The notes: generated by a model not told the origin, from the sequence alone. Shown: positions 1 through 7,295, numbered from the stretch's first letter. The stretch is DNA of 11,731 nucleotides from Euperipatoides rowelli (GCA_003024985.2 PXIH01S0010402.1), one strand, 5' to 3'. Numbers and translations are program-made.

Positions 1-111
1 TTAAGTACTTGCAACAAATACTTTGAACAATACAGGAATAAGGTTAATCTTTAATGGGATTTTAAAATCTGAAATAATTCCAGAATGAAGCTGCTACATA
101 AAAACTAAAAT
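1..111 (+). pseudogene. non-LTR retrotransposon reverse transcriptase, 5' part of relic
   Basis: Translated with frame changes, this stretch gives pieces such as NGILKSEIIPE and KLLHKN. These match the usual lead-in to the reverse-transcriptase palm of LINE elements, where a run like 'IL..G.IPE.WK' precedes the NYRPIS motif. It is full of stops and frameshifts, so it is dead. The same element continues after the SINE insertion, from about position 432. The LINE clade is not clear; a CR1/RTE/Jockey-like order fits. The fragment also runs off the left edge of the window. Confidence 0.6.
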
Positions 112-124
112 AAATCTAAACTTG
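112..124. repeat. target-site duplication, left copy
   Basis: AAATCTAAACTTG occurs here and again, unchanged, at 419-431, directly bracketing the SINE. Thirteen bases is the normal size for a LINE-mobilised insertion. The duplicated bases belong to the interrupted reverse-transcriptase reading frame. Confidence 0.85.
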
Positions 125-418
125 TCGAAATGTGGTGCGCCAGTCGGGAGCGCACAGGACTGCCGCATCTCTTGTCATGTAGTCCAGGGGATAAGTTCGA
201 ACCTCGGGGGTGCTAGTACTTCTCCGGGTGTTTTCCAGGCCCGGGTGAAAGGTGGGTTTCTTTCCGTGCAAGGGATCATTAATATCCCTAATGCATGGTA
301 ATTTACTGCTGTAGCCTGGGTCTTAATACGGTTAAATCTGGTTGTGGGAACACAGCACTTATTAAGAACCAGTAAAACTATGGTTTTTCCCTGTTTGGAG
401 AAACTTTTTTTTTTAAAA
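125..418 (+). mobile_element. tRNA-derived SINE (copy 1), inserted in LINE relic
   Basis: A 294-bp element lies exactly between two 13-bp duplications. The head has RNA polymerase III promoter boxes: box A-like TGGTGCGCCAGTCGG at 133-147 and box B AGTTCGAACCTC at 194-205. The body follows (206-400) and contains AGTACT and a TTTTCCAGGCCCGGG block that recurs, diverged, in the SINE at 601-735. The 3' end is a T-run followed by an A-run (about 405-418). It encodes no protein and would be moved by a partner LINE's enzyme. The intact duplication suggests this copy is younger than the LINE it broke. Confidence 0.8.
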
Positions 419-431
419 AAATCTAAACTTG
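419..431. repeat. target-site duplication, right copy
   Basis: Second, identical copy of AAATCTAAACTTG (compare 112-124), abutting the A-rich tail of the SINE. Confidence 0.85.
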
Positions 432-600
432 ATATTAATAATTATAGACCAATCAGTTAGGTAAATTATTTACTGCAATCCTCAAAGATATGTTAGATAG
501 AATAATAGAAGAAAAAATATCTTAGGATGAATTGCAAATGGTTTTAGGAAAGATAGGCTAAGATAATGTCTTTATTTTAACCAATATTATGAATTTGTCC
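432..600 (+). pseudogene. non-LTR retrotransposon reverse transcriptase, 3' part of relic
   Basis: Immediately after the SINE the frame resumes with DINNYRPIS, a hallmark of LINE reverse transcriptases. After a one-step frame change it reads GKLFTAILKDMLDRIIEEK, then DELQMV and DNVFILTNIM. This is the order of RT motifs 0 to 2 in non-LTR elements ('GK.F..IL..R....EE..I...Q.GFRK.R...D..F.L'). In-frame TAG and TAA codons and at least one indel kill it. The catalytic YxDD part is not present, and the homology stops at about 600, where the next SINE begins. Confidence 0.7.
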
Positions 601-735
601 AGGAGTAGTAGCTCAGTCAGTAACACACTGGGTTGAGGTTTCACAAGACATAATGTTCCTGGGAACAGGTTTGATCCCCACAGACACCAGTACTGGTCCA
701 GGTTTTCCAGACCCAGGTTCCAGGGGGGGCATTAT
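601..735 (+). mobile_element. tRNA-related SINE (copy 2), degraded
   Basis: The head starts AGGAGTAGTAGCTCAGTCAG. It carries a box A match (TAGCTCAGTCAG, 609-620) and a box B-like GGTTTGATCCC (668-678), with about normal tRNA spacing. The next segment (680-717, with AGTACTGG and GGTTTTCCAGACCCAGG) resembles the body of the SINE at 125-418, so the two look related although their heads differ. I found no clean target-site duplication, and the 3' limit is approximate. Confidence 0.55.
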
Positions 736-1608
736 TTCTGAACATATTAGACAATTAAAAGTCTTTGTGTAAAGATTTGCACCTACCGATCCCCAGGTTT
801 TAAAATGGTTGACTGAAGCTGGGATTCAGGCGTCTTTGAAGAACCATTCTCAATAATTTCAGATAATAAAGATCCATGTTCCAAGCGTCGAATATGCATC
901 TGAGGTAGAAGACTGTATTCTCTATCTTTGTACATAGTGTAAATAAAGAACTTCCTCCCTCCCATCAGGTTACACATGGTTCAACCATATACTGATTTTA
1001 GACAAGGAAATTTTAAGGTTAAGTAAGCAGCATTGGTCCATCCTTATCCATTACTTTCACAAACTGCTTCATCAAACTCAATTTAATGTGCAATGAAGGG
1101 AGAAGTACATATGCAGGAGCAACTAAACTTTCTTGTTTTACATTTTTTACCCTGCTGTCAGTACCCAAATTTGCCTAATTTTCTTGGTAGAATGTGATTT
1201 TCTATCATGACTGCCCCATTCGCAAAGTAAGCAACATAATTTTATATAGCCTTTATGCATTTCTAGCATCATTGCAATGATCTTTAGGTTCACACAAATT
1301 TTCCACTAAGTGGCCACATTATTTAATTGACTGGAATATGCCATAAATGTGTGTAAGGATCTTTAACAAGACTAGCATAACCAACTAGAATTTAAACTAA
1401 TTTTCAAACCATCCTTGAAAGTCTTCAGACCTTTGTACCTAATTCCATTTTAGAGCTTCCATTTATCCAAAAACATTGTTGCATAAAGTCAGTGTTCTGT
1501 CATAAAAGAAAAACTTAAACTTTGTGTCTGTATACACTAACACTAATGTTTGGTTTCAGGAAGTTCCATTACTGCAGCATAGATCCTAAATCTTCTGATT
1601 TTGATTTG

Positions 1609-1646
1609 CTAAATCATTATAAAACTTCTGATTTATAATGATTTAG
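1609..1646. repeat. hairpin A: 15-bp perfect inverted repeat
   Basis: The arms at 1609-1623 (CTAAATCATTATAAA) and 1632-1646 are exact reverse complements around an 8-base loop. The right arm overlaps the left arm of hairpin B, so the two structures cannot form on one strand at once. The hairpin lies inside the decayed gene at 985-2220. Confidence 0.85.
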
Positions 1647-1679
1647 AGACCTTGCATCAAGGTCTCTAAATCATTATAA
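1633..1679. repeat. hairpin B: 22-bp perfect inverted repeat, 3-base loop
   Basis: The arms at 1633-1654 and 1658-1679 are perfectly complementary around CAT. With hairpin A this makes three alternating copies of one sequence. It interrupts the pseudogene where the family reads a continuous leucine-rich stretch, so it is probably a local mutation rather than a regulatory signal. Confidence 0.85.
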
Positions 1680-2220
1680 TTCCGCCTGAGCAAGAAAATG
1701 AGGGTTAAATATGTATTTGGTGGAAATAATGGAACTCTCTTCTCTCTCTCGTTCAACTTCAGTATTTTTTTTCTTCACTGTTTTCCTCAACTTCACTTTG
1801 TTCTATCTCTTCAAGAACAAGTTTTATTATCCCTGGAAATATCCTGGAGTGTGCCATAGACTTAGTTGCAGAAGGCAAGTTAGAGTAAATACTATAAATC
1901 TTTGATTTCTATTTTGTAAAGCTTTGTACAGCCTTGTACATTTGTCAAGCAGAAATAACAGTGGAAACATCATCTTTTTGTTCTCCCCATATAACAGTAC
2001 ACTAAATGGCATTGCCTTAGCTTCACTCTTCAACTATCGTAGCAGTTTGTCATAACAAGTAACAGAAAATATGATCTGGGGACCATTTTCTACCTTGATC
2101 ACCAATTTCACAACTAAATTAATACAGACATAACATCCTCTTTTTATGTCTGTCAAATGTAAAGCTTTCACAAACATAAAATTTTTCTGATTTATTTTTG
2201 CAGTTATGGGATGACAGTAA

Positions 2221-2613
2221 CTGAAAAAGAACAAATTGGGAAGACATTGTCCGCATTACTGTAAAATGGTGTGATTTTACTATTATGAACAGTAAAATCT
2301 TCAGAATTACATCCTAATTTTGAATTATAACAACACAAATCAAGTTAGGGTTAATATGCATTGATCACCTTTTTTTTAAACTAGTTGTAATAAACATCAT
2401 TATTGTGAAATATATACACAACTGTAAGAAGATATAAAATTTATTTACAGTAATTACATTTTTCATATATTTAATTAAAACATTTAATTTCAAATCATTA
2501 AAATTGAAGTGTGATTATGAGTGCAGAGAATCTAATGAAGTTGTTGCTACTTTGAGAACTGTAGGCCCTCTGTTGGTACTTAGCTATCTATCAGTTATTA
2601 TCAAACATTACAG
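2221..2613. other. AT-rich intergenic stretch
   Basis: No reading frame with recognisable similarity was seen here. A 9-bp hairpin (GATTTTACT ... AGTAAAATC) lies near 2273-2299. Nothing else can be supported. Confidence 0.4.
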
Positions 2614-2621
2614 GCTGTAAG
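2614..2621. repeat. 8-bp target-site duplication, left copy
   Basis: GCTGTAAG directly before the CAGTG terminus, repeated exactly at 2944-2951 after the other terminus. Eight bases is the hAT target-site size. Confidence 0.85.
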
Positions 2622-2943
2622 CAGTGTAGGATTTACGTATAAGCTAAACAAGCTATAGCTTATGGCCCCCACTTTCTTGGGGGCCCCAAAAAAAATTGTC
2701 CGAGTGAGAAATTGTCATATATACTTAAATATACTGTAAACTGCAGCATTATTTGTCCTAATGCCGCATGTCCAGGACGTCCCATACTCTTCGCCCAATT
2801 TTAAATGGAACGTTTAAAGTATATAATTTCTTTTACTATAAACATGGGGATTCCCCTGTGTTGCTCCGCTACACTCGAGCATGCGCTGACGGGCCCCATA
2901 TCTCAAATAGCTTAGGGCCTTATCAAGTATAAATCCTGCACTG
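2622..2943. mobile_element. non-autonomous hAT-type DNA transposon (322 bp)
   Basis: The element starts CAGTGTAGGATTTA and ends with the inverse of CAGTGCAGGATTTA, so the 14-bp terminal inverted repeats differ at one base. It is bracketed by a perfect 8-bp duplication. The CAGTG terminus and 8-bp duplication are hallmarks of the hAT superfamily. Weaker inverted similarity continues inward (AAGCTA / GGCCCC blocks on both sides). An 8-bp GC-rich hairpin GGCCCCCA...TGGGGGCC sits at 2664-2685. There is no transposase coding capacity, so it depended on an enzyme encoded elsewhere. The near-perfect ends and exact duplication suggest limited decay. Confidence 0.85.
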
Positions 2944-2951
2944 GCTGTAAG
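2944..2951. repeat. 8-bp target-site duplication, right copy
   Basis: GCTGTAAG, identical to 2614-2621, immediately after the CACTG end of the element. Confidence 0.85.
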
Positions 2952-3535
2952 TATATCAATGAGTTGTACTTCCACCGACATGAACCGGTGATTATAAACC
3001 ACCCATTCAATAGTGTTAATTAATCTTCAAAATACAATAGAAAAATATCTTTAAAACCCCTACCTGATAGAAAAAAATAAATTCCAGATGTGAATTCAGC
3101 ACCCTAAAATCCTTTGGAAACAAGTGTTAGAACCGGAGGGAAAATATCTTTGTAGAACAGTGTAATCATTGCTGTAAATAGAGAAAAGTCCTCTGACAAA
3201 ATCATTAGATAAGAACATTATCAATTAATTCAAAATTACCCTTAACGAAAAATTGTTCATAATGTGCCAATATCTAAAAGATTGTACTAATTTAACCTAA
3301 ACAAAATAACTTTATAATATCAATCTTTAGAAAATGACCATATTAATGACAATAAAAACTTATACAGAATATACAACTACCACTTAGTGGTTTTATAAGG
3401 CAGAACTCTTTATTTTAAGCAAAGATAGAGCTAATTATATTTGAAAATCTATAATAATTTTCTTATACTTCCAACTAGTCAACCAGGTTCCTGAACATCC
3501 AGAACAAGAAACGTGTAAAAAAAATTTAACACACA
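2952..3535. other. AT-rich stretch without recognised genes
   Basis: I looked for the symporter exon that should precede 3959 and for other coding similarity, and found none. If the symporter gene is intact this is intron. A small palindrome ACCACTTAGTGGT lies near 3381-3393. Confidence 0.4.
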
Positions 3536-3539
3536 TCGT

Positions 3540-3712
3540 TTTATTCACGCCCCCTGGTGGTGAAAATTAAAAGTAATTATATCAAATTGTATTGTCATCG
3601 GAAACTAGCATGTCTGCAAAATTTCAGCAGAAGTGGGTTAAAAATTGATTGCCAGATTTGACCTGGACAGAAAAATCAACTTAAATAAAACCATGTAATA
3701 AAAATAAAGTGA
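3540..3712 (+). mobile_element. possible LINE 3'-end fragment
   Basis: The run GCCCCCTGGTGGTGAAAATT (about 3549-3568), then CATCGGAAACTAGCATG, GCAAAATTTCAGCAGAAGTGG and GATTGCCAGATTTGACC, resembles non-coding 3' tails of dispersed LINE-like repeats. It ends in an A-rich simple tail (AAATAAAACC...AATAAAAATAAAG, about 3684-3711). The identification rests on pattern memory only. There is no reading frame and no duplication was found. Confidence 0.3.
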
Positions 3713-3958
3713 TCTATAATCAGCTTTTATTAATATTTTAAAAACATATAATTTTTATTAATGCCATTATAATTGTTAGAAAATGTTTGATACCAGAAAT
3801 ATAATTTTACATTCAATTTGGATGATAGAAGATGAAAAACAACTGAAATTACTTTGATAATTATTATAATGCACTATGTTGTGAAATAAAATATGTATTA
3901 TTTGAAGTTATTTCTCTAATGTTTTCCAATTAATATTTTATTTGTGTTATTTTTTCAG

Positions 3959-4074
3959 TACCATTTCCTCAGGTGTGAATTCCTTGGCAGCCATTGTTTT
4001 GGAAGATGTAATAAAACCATATATTTGGAAATCATTAACAGAGGCTCAAGCTACCAAGGTTTCTAAAATATTAG
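3959..4074 (+). CDS. SLC5-family sodium-coupled solute symporter, one internal exon
   Basis: A 116-base exon follows a polypyrimidine tract ending TTTTTTCAG and ends at G|GTAATT. It encodes TISSGVNSLAAIVLEDVIKP followed by YIWKSLTEAQATKVSKIL, open throughout. SLC5 proteins use the sodium gradient to carry small solutes across the plasma membrane. The 'STxSSxxNSLAAxxLEDxIKPY' run is the segment after the eighth helix in the monocarboxylate/multivitamin branch (SLC5A5, A6, A8, A12), where Ser/Thr residues of this helix contribute to a sodium site. The exon begins with the last base of a codon and ends with the first base of the next. Neither flanking exon is visible between 2952 and 4970. The substrate cannot be told from 38 residues. 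The exon looks intact, but an isolated relic is possible. Confidence 0.85.
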
Positions 4075-4774
4075 GTAATTATTAGTTTTAAAATTTAAGT
4101 AGGTCTATATTAACTGAAATTGTATTTTGGGAACCAAATCTAGGTTTAAACTGACATAGATAAGATTCTTCCATGATGAAATATATTATTTTTTATCTGA
4201 AAAAACTTATGTTGGGGTAACACAACTGAAATTCCTTCACAACCAAACTCAAAATATATTGACTTGAAATATAATAATGTGTTTGAGTCTAAAATGTTAA
4301 TATGGGTATTTCTGTTTATAGATATGTGTATCCTTAGTTAAATTTTTAGAGAAGCAGGAATATTTTTATTTGTTGTACTTGGATAAAGCCTATGAAATTT
4401 TTTTAGAAATCCCCTCTCCATCTCCAACTTTCAGTCCCCCCCCCCCCATCTCTTTTTTTTCGATGACAAACTTCTTGAACAAATGAAAAGTTTTTGGCTT
4501 TGAAGGTCTAATCTGGACTACTTACTTGCCTTGTATAATTTAACATCAAAATTATGGGTTTGTATTTTCTTGACAACTAAACAAATACTTTTTTACTGAG
4601 CATTATTGTAAAAAGTTTGTATGGTGGCAAAAGTTCTATAGTTGGTTCTTAACACCTCTCTATCTAGTTAAAAAGCCATTTTTTTTAAAGATAGCATTCA
4701 TTGAAAAATTGACATGGAATGATGACCACCTACTAAAGTTTATTTTTTGAAAAAATTTTTATGCTTGGTTTTAG
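4075..4774 (+). other. putative intron or intergenic spacer, no further symporter exon
   Basis: The symporter should continue with a glycine-rich transmembrane segment, but no such reading frame follows in any frame. A run of 12 C lies at 4436-4447. TGGTTTTAG at 4766-4774 could be the acceptor of a 5' untranslated exon for the next gene, but it is weak. Confidence 0.4.
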
Positions 4775-4970
4775 ATTTACCATACCGATAGTCACCACAA
4801 GGCAACGGGGATTAATTCCATTAATAGCTTGAATTGTTTTATTGCAACGTGGAATATAATAAACCAAGATCATTGGTAAATTGGATATTACAACATTGGT
4901 GATTTTTCCCCCCTACCTACCCAATTTTATCATCAAACTGGATTGACTCTCATTACCCTGTCATTTCAAA
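4775..4970 (+). other. possible 5' untranslated region or promoter of the NudE-like gene
   Basis: This is the stretch between a weak candidate acceptor (ends 4774) and the ATG. It is somewhat richer in mixed sequence (GTCACCACAAGGCAACGGGG at 4791-4810) than its surroundings. I see no TATA box or convincing initiator. Assigning it to the gene is inference from position only. Confidence 0.25.
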
Positions 4971-5050
4971 ATGTCGGAAGAAAAAACTTTTGGCACTCCA
5001 GATGAAGAAAAGGAATATTGGAAAAAATTAGCTGAAGATTATAAAAAAAG
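4971..5050 (+). CDS. NudE/NDE1/NDEL1-like dynein regulator, first coding exon
   Basis: The ATG has A at -3 (TCAAAATGT). It opens MSEEKTFGTPDEEKEYWKKL and continues AEDYKK plus the first two bases of an Arg or Ser codon, ending at a consensus donor AG|GTAAGT. Animal NudE proteins begin with a short acidic leader followed by 'F.S.EEE..YWK.LA..YKQR', which this matches in order and spacing. NudE binds LIS1 and dynein through a long N-terminal coiled coil and acts at centrosomes, kinetochores and nuclei. In this protein the coiled coil would lie in later exons. None of those exons appears in the remaining 6.7 kb, so the first intron would be very long. Only 26 codons support the call; another coiled-coil protein or an isolated relic cannot be excluded. 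Confidence 0.6.
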
Positions 5051-5448
5051 GTAAGTCCTCATTTTAAAAGCTTGGAAAGTTTAAAATTTAATAACTGAAA
5101 TTTATTGACAAAATAAAGGTCTAAAAATGATCTAGCTAGTCTGTTAATATTTTTTTCTCAAATAGGATAGCTTATTTAGACTCTTAAGTTCCTGTAAGTA
5201 ATATTAAAGTACTTAGGCTTTAAACATTAAAAAAATGTCTTAGAATTTAGTTTAAAATAAATTCCTGTTTGTTACCATACCGTACTTAGAATAATTGACT
5301 CACAAAAAAAAGTCACTGAGTTATACTTAACTTCATTTATAATTTTAAAACAATGGATTGTTTGGTTTGTAATTATTTGATTTGTCTATCTAAAGGGCTA
5401 GCAATCTACAGTCATGCATCTTCATATCACCTATTATTGGGTTATCAT
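5051..5448 (+). other. putative first intron of the NudE-like gene, proximal part
   Basis: Begins with the donor GTAAGT. AT-rich, with no coding similarity and no recognised repeat. The intron, if the gene is real, would run through the rest of the window. Confidence 0.4.
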
Positions 5449-5454
5449 AATCAT
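5449..5454. repeat. putative target-site duplication, left copy
   Basis: AATCAT directly before CAGGG and repeated directly after CCCTG at 6011-6016. hAT elements make 8-bp duplications, so either two flanking bases have changed or the superfamily differs. Confidence 0.55.
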
Positions 5455-6010
5455 CAGGGCTCGAAATAGTAATTTAAACCTTGAGCAACTTTTGCTTTGA
5501 GGATAATGTTGCTCACAGCAATTTTATAGCAACTCATGGTGGTTATGTAGACTAGTTTATCTGAATTAACAAATACTATAGTGGCACAATATAGGCCTAA
5601 TACTTAACTAGCAATTTATATTTGTTTTTAGTTACCGGTAATTTAGATATAGTTTTGAAAACAACCCATCACACACAATGCTAAATAAGTCATACTTAGA
5701 ATTAACTGCTGAAAACATCAATGAGAGTAAGGGCGGATCTAACTTTATTGTGGCCTTATGGAAAAATGAACACATTCAATTTCAAAGATATGTACGGTAC
5801 TATATAAAACTGTAACAAACATAGTATTACAGTCTGTAATACTGTACATAGTAGACTATATAGTTTTTGCCTGATTTTACATATAGGCTATAGTAGGCCT
5901 ATATAAATATTAGGCTGTGGCAAAATATGCTTCTAGTTGATTGGATCTCGAGGCTATTATCTCCTAACTCGCTGCAAGTGTGTAAAGGCCTTGAGCTATT
6001 TCGAGCCCTG
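5455..6010. mobile_element. non-autonomous DNA transposon with CAGGG termini (556 bp)
   Basis: Perfect 15-bp terminal inverted repeats CAGGGCTCGAAATAG bound the element, and AATCAT flanks both ends. The CAGGG ends are typical of the hAT superfamily. Inside the left end GAGCAAC and GTTGCTC form a subterminal inverted pair (about 5483-5515). CTTGAG recurs near both ends. The centre holds short palindromes, including GTATTACAG/CTGTAATAC near 5823-5841 and several TAGGCCTA-like motifs. There is no transposase gene. It lies inside the putative first intron of the NudE-like gene. Confidence 0.75.
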
Positions 6011-6016
6011 AATCAT
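6011..6016. repeat. putative target-site duplication, right copy
   Basis: AATCAT, identical to 5449-5454 and directly abutting the CCCTG end. Confidence 0.55.
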
Positions 6017-6432
6017 AAGTGAGATTCAAATTTTTTGGGAAAGGGTTCTTATTTTTCACGGCCAGAATTCAAAGAAATCCCCAACCTCTCCCCAATATTA
6101 TTTTTATTACTAAATAGGCCTACATATATGGTAAAAAAAAAAAAATTTTGAATATTAATAAATTCAGAATTGAACAAAAATATTAATCTTTGTGGCGGTG
6201 CTGTAATCAATGTCTTTCATAAGATGCTAATTTGTTTTTATTTTAATTGCTTCAAAATGTCAGGTAGGCTAACTTAAATCAGTGAAAAATTCAATAAAAT
6301 AAGCTATTTTCCTCATTTTTTTTTTGAGGAAAATAAGACTTTAATAGACAAAAAACAGATTGCATTGTTTAGNATCTCTTTTTTTTCCCAATCTCATTTT
6401 GTTCAATAATTATAATATAACAGTACTACTTC
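6017..6432. other. AT-rich spacer with one undetermined base
   Basis: No gene or repeat family recognised. The base at 6373 is N, just upstream of the tetranucleotide array, and suggests local assembly or read uncertainty. A-runs occur at about 6133-6145. Confidence 0.5.
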
Positions 6433-6848
6433 ATCTATCTCTCTATCTATCTATCTGTCTATCTATCTATCTATCGATCGATCGTCAATCTATCTATCTA
6501 TCGATCGATCGATCGTCTATCTATCTATCTATCTACCTATCTATCTATCTATCTATCTACCTACCTACCTACCTACCTACCTATCTATCTATCTATCTAT
6601 CTACCTACCTACCTACCTACCTGTCTGTCTGTCTGTCTGTGTGTCTATCTATATATCTAACTGTCTGTCTGTCTGTCTTTCTGTGTCTATCTGTCATCTG
6701 TCTGTTTGTCTTCCTGTCTGTTGGTATGTTTGTCTATCTATCATATACTGTATCTATCTGTAAGTCTATCTGTCTATCTATCTATCTGTATGTGTCTGTC
6801 TGTCTGTATGTCTATCTGTCTGTCTGTCTGTCTGTCTATTTATCTATT
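6433..6848. repeat. TCTA/TCTG/TACC tetranucleotide satellite (GATA/GACA type)
   Basis: About 415 bp of four-base units in homogeneous blocks. CTAT blocks carry CGAT runs (self-complementary ATCGATCGAT) at about 6475-6515. Then come (CTAT)5 at 6537-6556, (CTAC)6 at 6557-6580, (CTAT)5 at 6581-6600, (CTAC)5 at 6601-6620 and (CTGT)5 at 6621-6640, followed by a degenerate CTGT/CTAT mixture. Because the unit is not a multiple of three and contains no stop, one strand reads as a long open frame of Leu/Ser/Ile/Tyr repeats. That frame is an artefact. Expected to be highly length-variable. Confidence 0.97.
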
Positions 6849-7109
6849 TAGCTAGCTTAAAAATATTAATTAAATAAAAATAATAGTAAAACAATTACTC
6901 TTCTATCTAAAATGCACTAAAAATTAAAAAAAAAATTTCAGATATTTATAAATTTGAAGACTTAGCCCTCATAGAATATTTTTGCGCAATATTATTGTAT
7001 AATAATTTGTTACTATCAAACAGAACATAATCCTAATCACCATTATGTTTTTATTTAAGTTAATCTGTTTAGTGTGTGGATGGGATTTTAATTTTTTTTT
7101 TCACTATAC
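6849..7109. other. AT-rich spacer
   Basis: No coding or repeat signal beyond homopolymer tracts. The T-rich tract at 7087-7101 may be one half of a duplication around the SINE that follows. Confidence 0.4.
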
Positions 7110-7295
7110 CTCCGGTAGTCCAGTGGTCTAGGCTGTTGGCTGCTGGAGCTAGTGCCTATAAGGGGTCCATGGTTCGATCCTTGGCAGCTATTTTCCTCCC
7201 TTCCTCTCATATAGTCAAAAATCTCATCTTTGCCACTTTGCTTGGAGTATTTCATTTAATAAATAGTTTATGTCAAAACTGTAATTTCTATTAAT
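7110..7295 (+). mobile_element. tRNA-derived SINE (copy 3)
   Basis: Box A TAGTCCAGTGG (7116-7126) and box B GGTTCGATCC (7171-7180) lie 44 bases apart, as in a tRNA gene. The T-arm stem is mismatched and no clean acceptor stem closes, so it is a tRNA-derived retroposon rather than a working tRNA. A non-tRNA body continues to about 7295. Similar TTAATTTTTTTTT tracts flank it (7088-7100 and about 7291-7303) and may be the target-site duplication, but their low complexity makes this weak. The body does not obviously match the other SINEs here. Confidence 0.6.

Larger units (their letters stand above)
985..2220 (-). pseudogene. decayed gene of an unnamed multi-copy invertebrate protein family
   Basis: Reading the minus strand from 2220 down through several frames gives an ordered series of family motifs: CKNKSEKFYVCESFTF near 2200-2155, GDQGRKWSPDH near 2103-2071, KAMPFSV near 2019-1999, YSNLPSA near 1885-1866, HFLAQAEL near 1702, SEDLGSMLQ and WNFLKP near 1600-1551, SVYRHK near 1538, WKIC.NLKIIA near 1304, CCLLCEWGS near 1237, and LPSLHIKLSLMKQFVKVMD near 1107-1045. 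From memory this is the order in long, high-copy 'uncharacterized' proteins of arthropods, cnidarians and molluscs, including a CFLCEWDSR-like zinc-ribbon motif and an LPPLHIKLGLMK motif. I do not know its name or function; high copy number suggests a mobile-element origin. The last third of the family is missing. It has many stops, frameshifts and a fold-back insertion at 1609-1679. The bases before 2220 read TCTTTTTCAG on the minus strand, acceptor-like, possibly by chance. Confidence 0.7.

Noticed and set aside
783-977. Minus-strand open frame of 64 codons next to the decayed gene
   Set aside because: It does not match the continuation of that protein family or anything else I recognise. 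No start context or splice evidence.
1711-1905. Plus-strand open frame of 64 codons
   Set aside because: It is antisense to the decayed minus-strand gene and hydrophobic only by base composition.
1827-2234. Two consecutive minus-strand open frames separated by one stop
   Set aside because: Not separate genes: their sequence belongs in part to the decayed family member (for example KAMPFSV), read across frames, and is already covered.
2814-3002. Minus-strand open frame of 62 codons
   Set aside because: It straddles the end of the miniature transposon and its flank, so it cannot be a conserved gene.
4436-4447. Quadruplex-forming site at the C-run (and the G-run at 8267)
   Set aside because: Each is one homopolymer, with no four separated G-tracts. 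Nothing indicates a role.
6433-6848. CRISPR-like array
   Set aside because: The repeats are uninterrupted four-base units with no spacers, in an animal genome.
6360-6851. Open frame of 163 codons, Leu/Ser/Ile/Tyr-rich
   Set aside because: It is simply the translation of the tetranucleotide array, which has no stop in that phase, and it spans the undetermined base.
7116-7190. Functional tRNA gene
   Set aside because: Promoter boxes are good, but the T-arm has mismatches and no proper acceptor stem closes; better explained as a SINE head.
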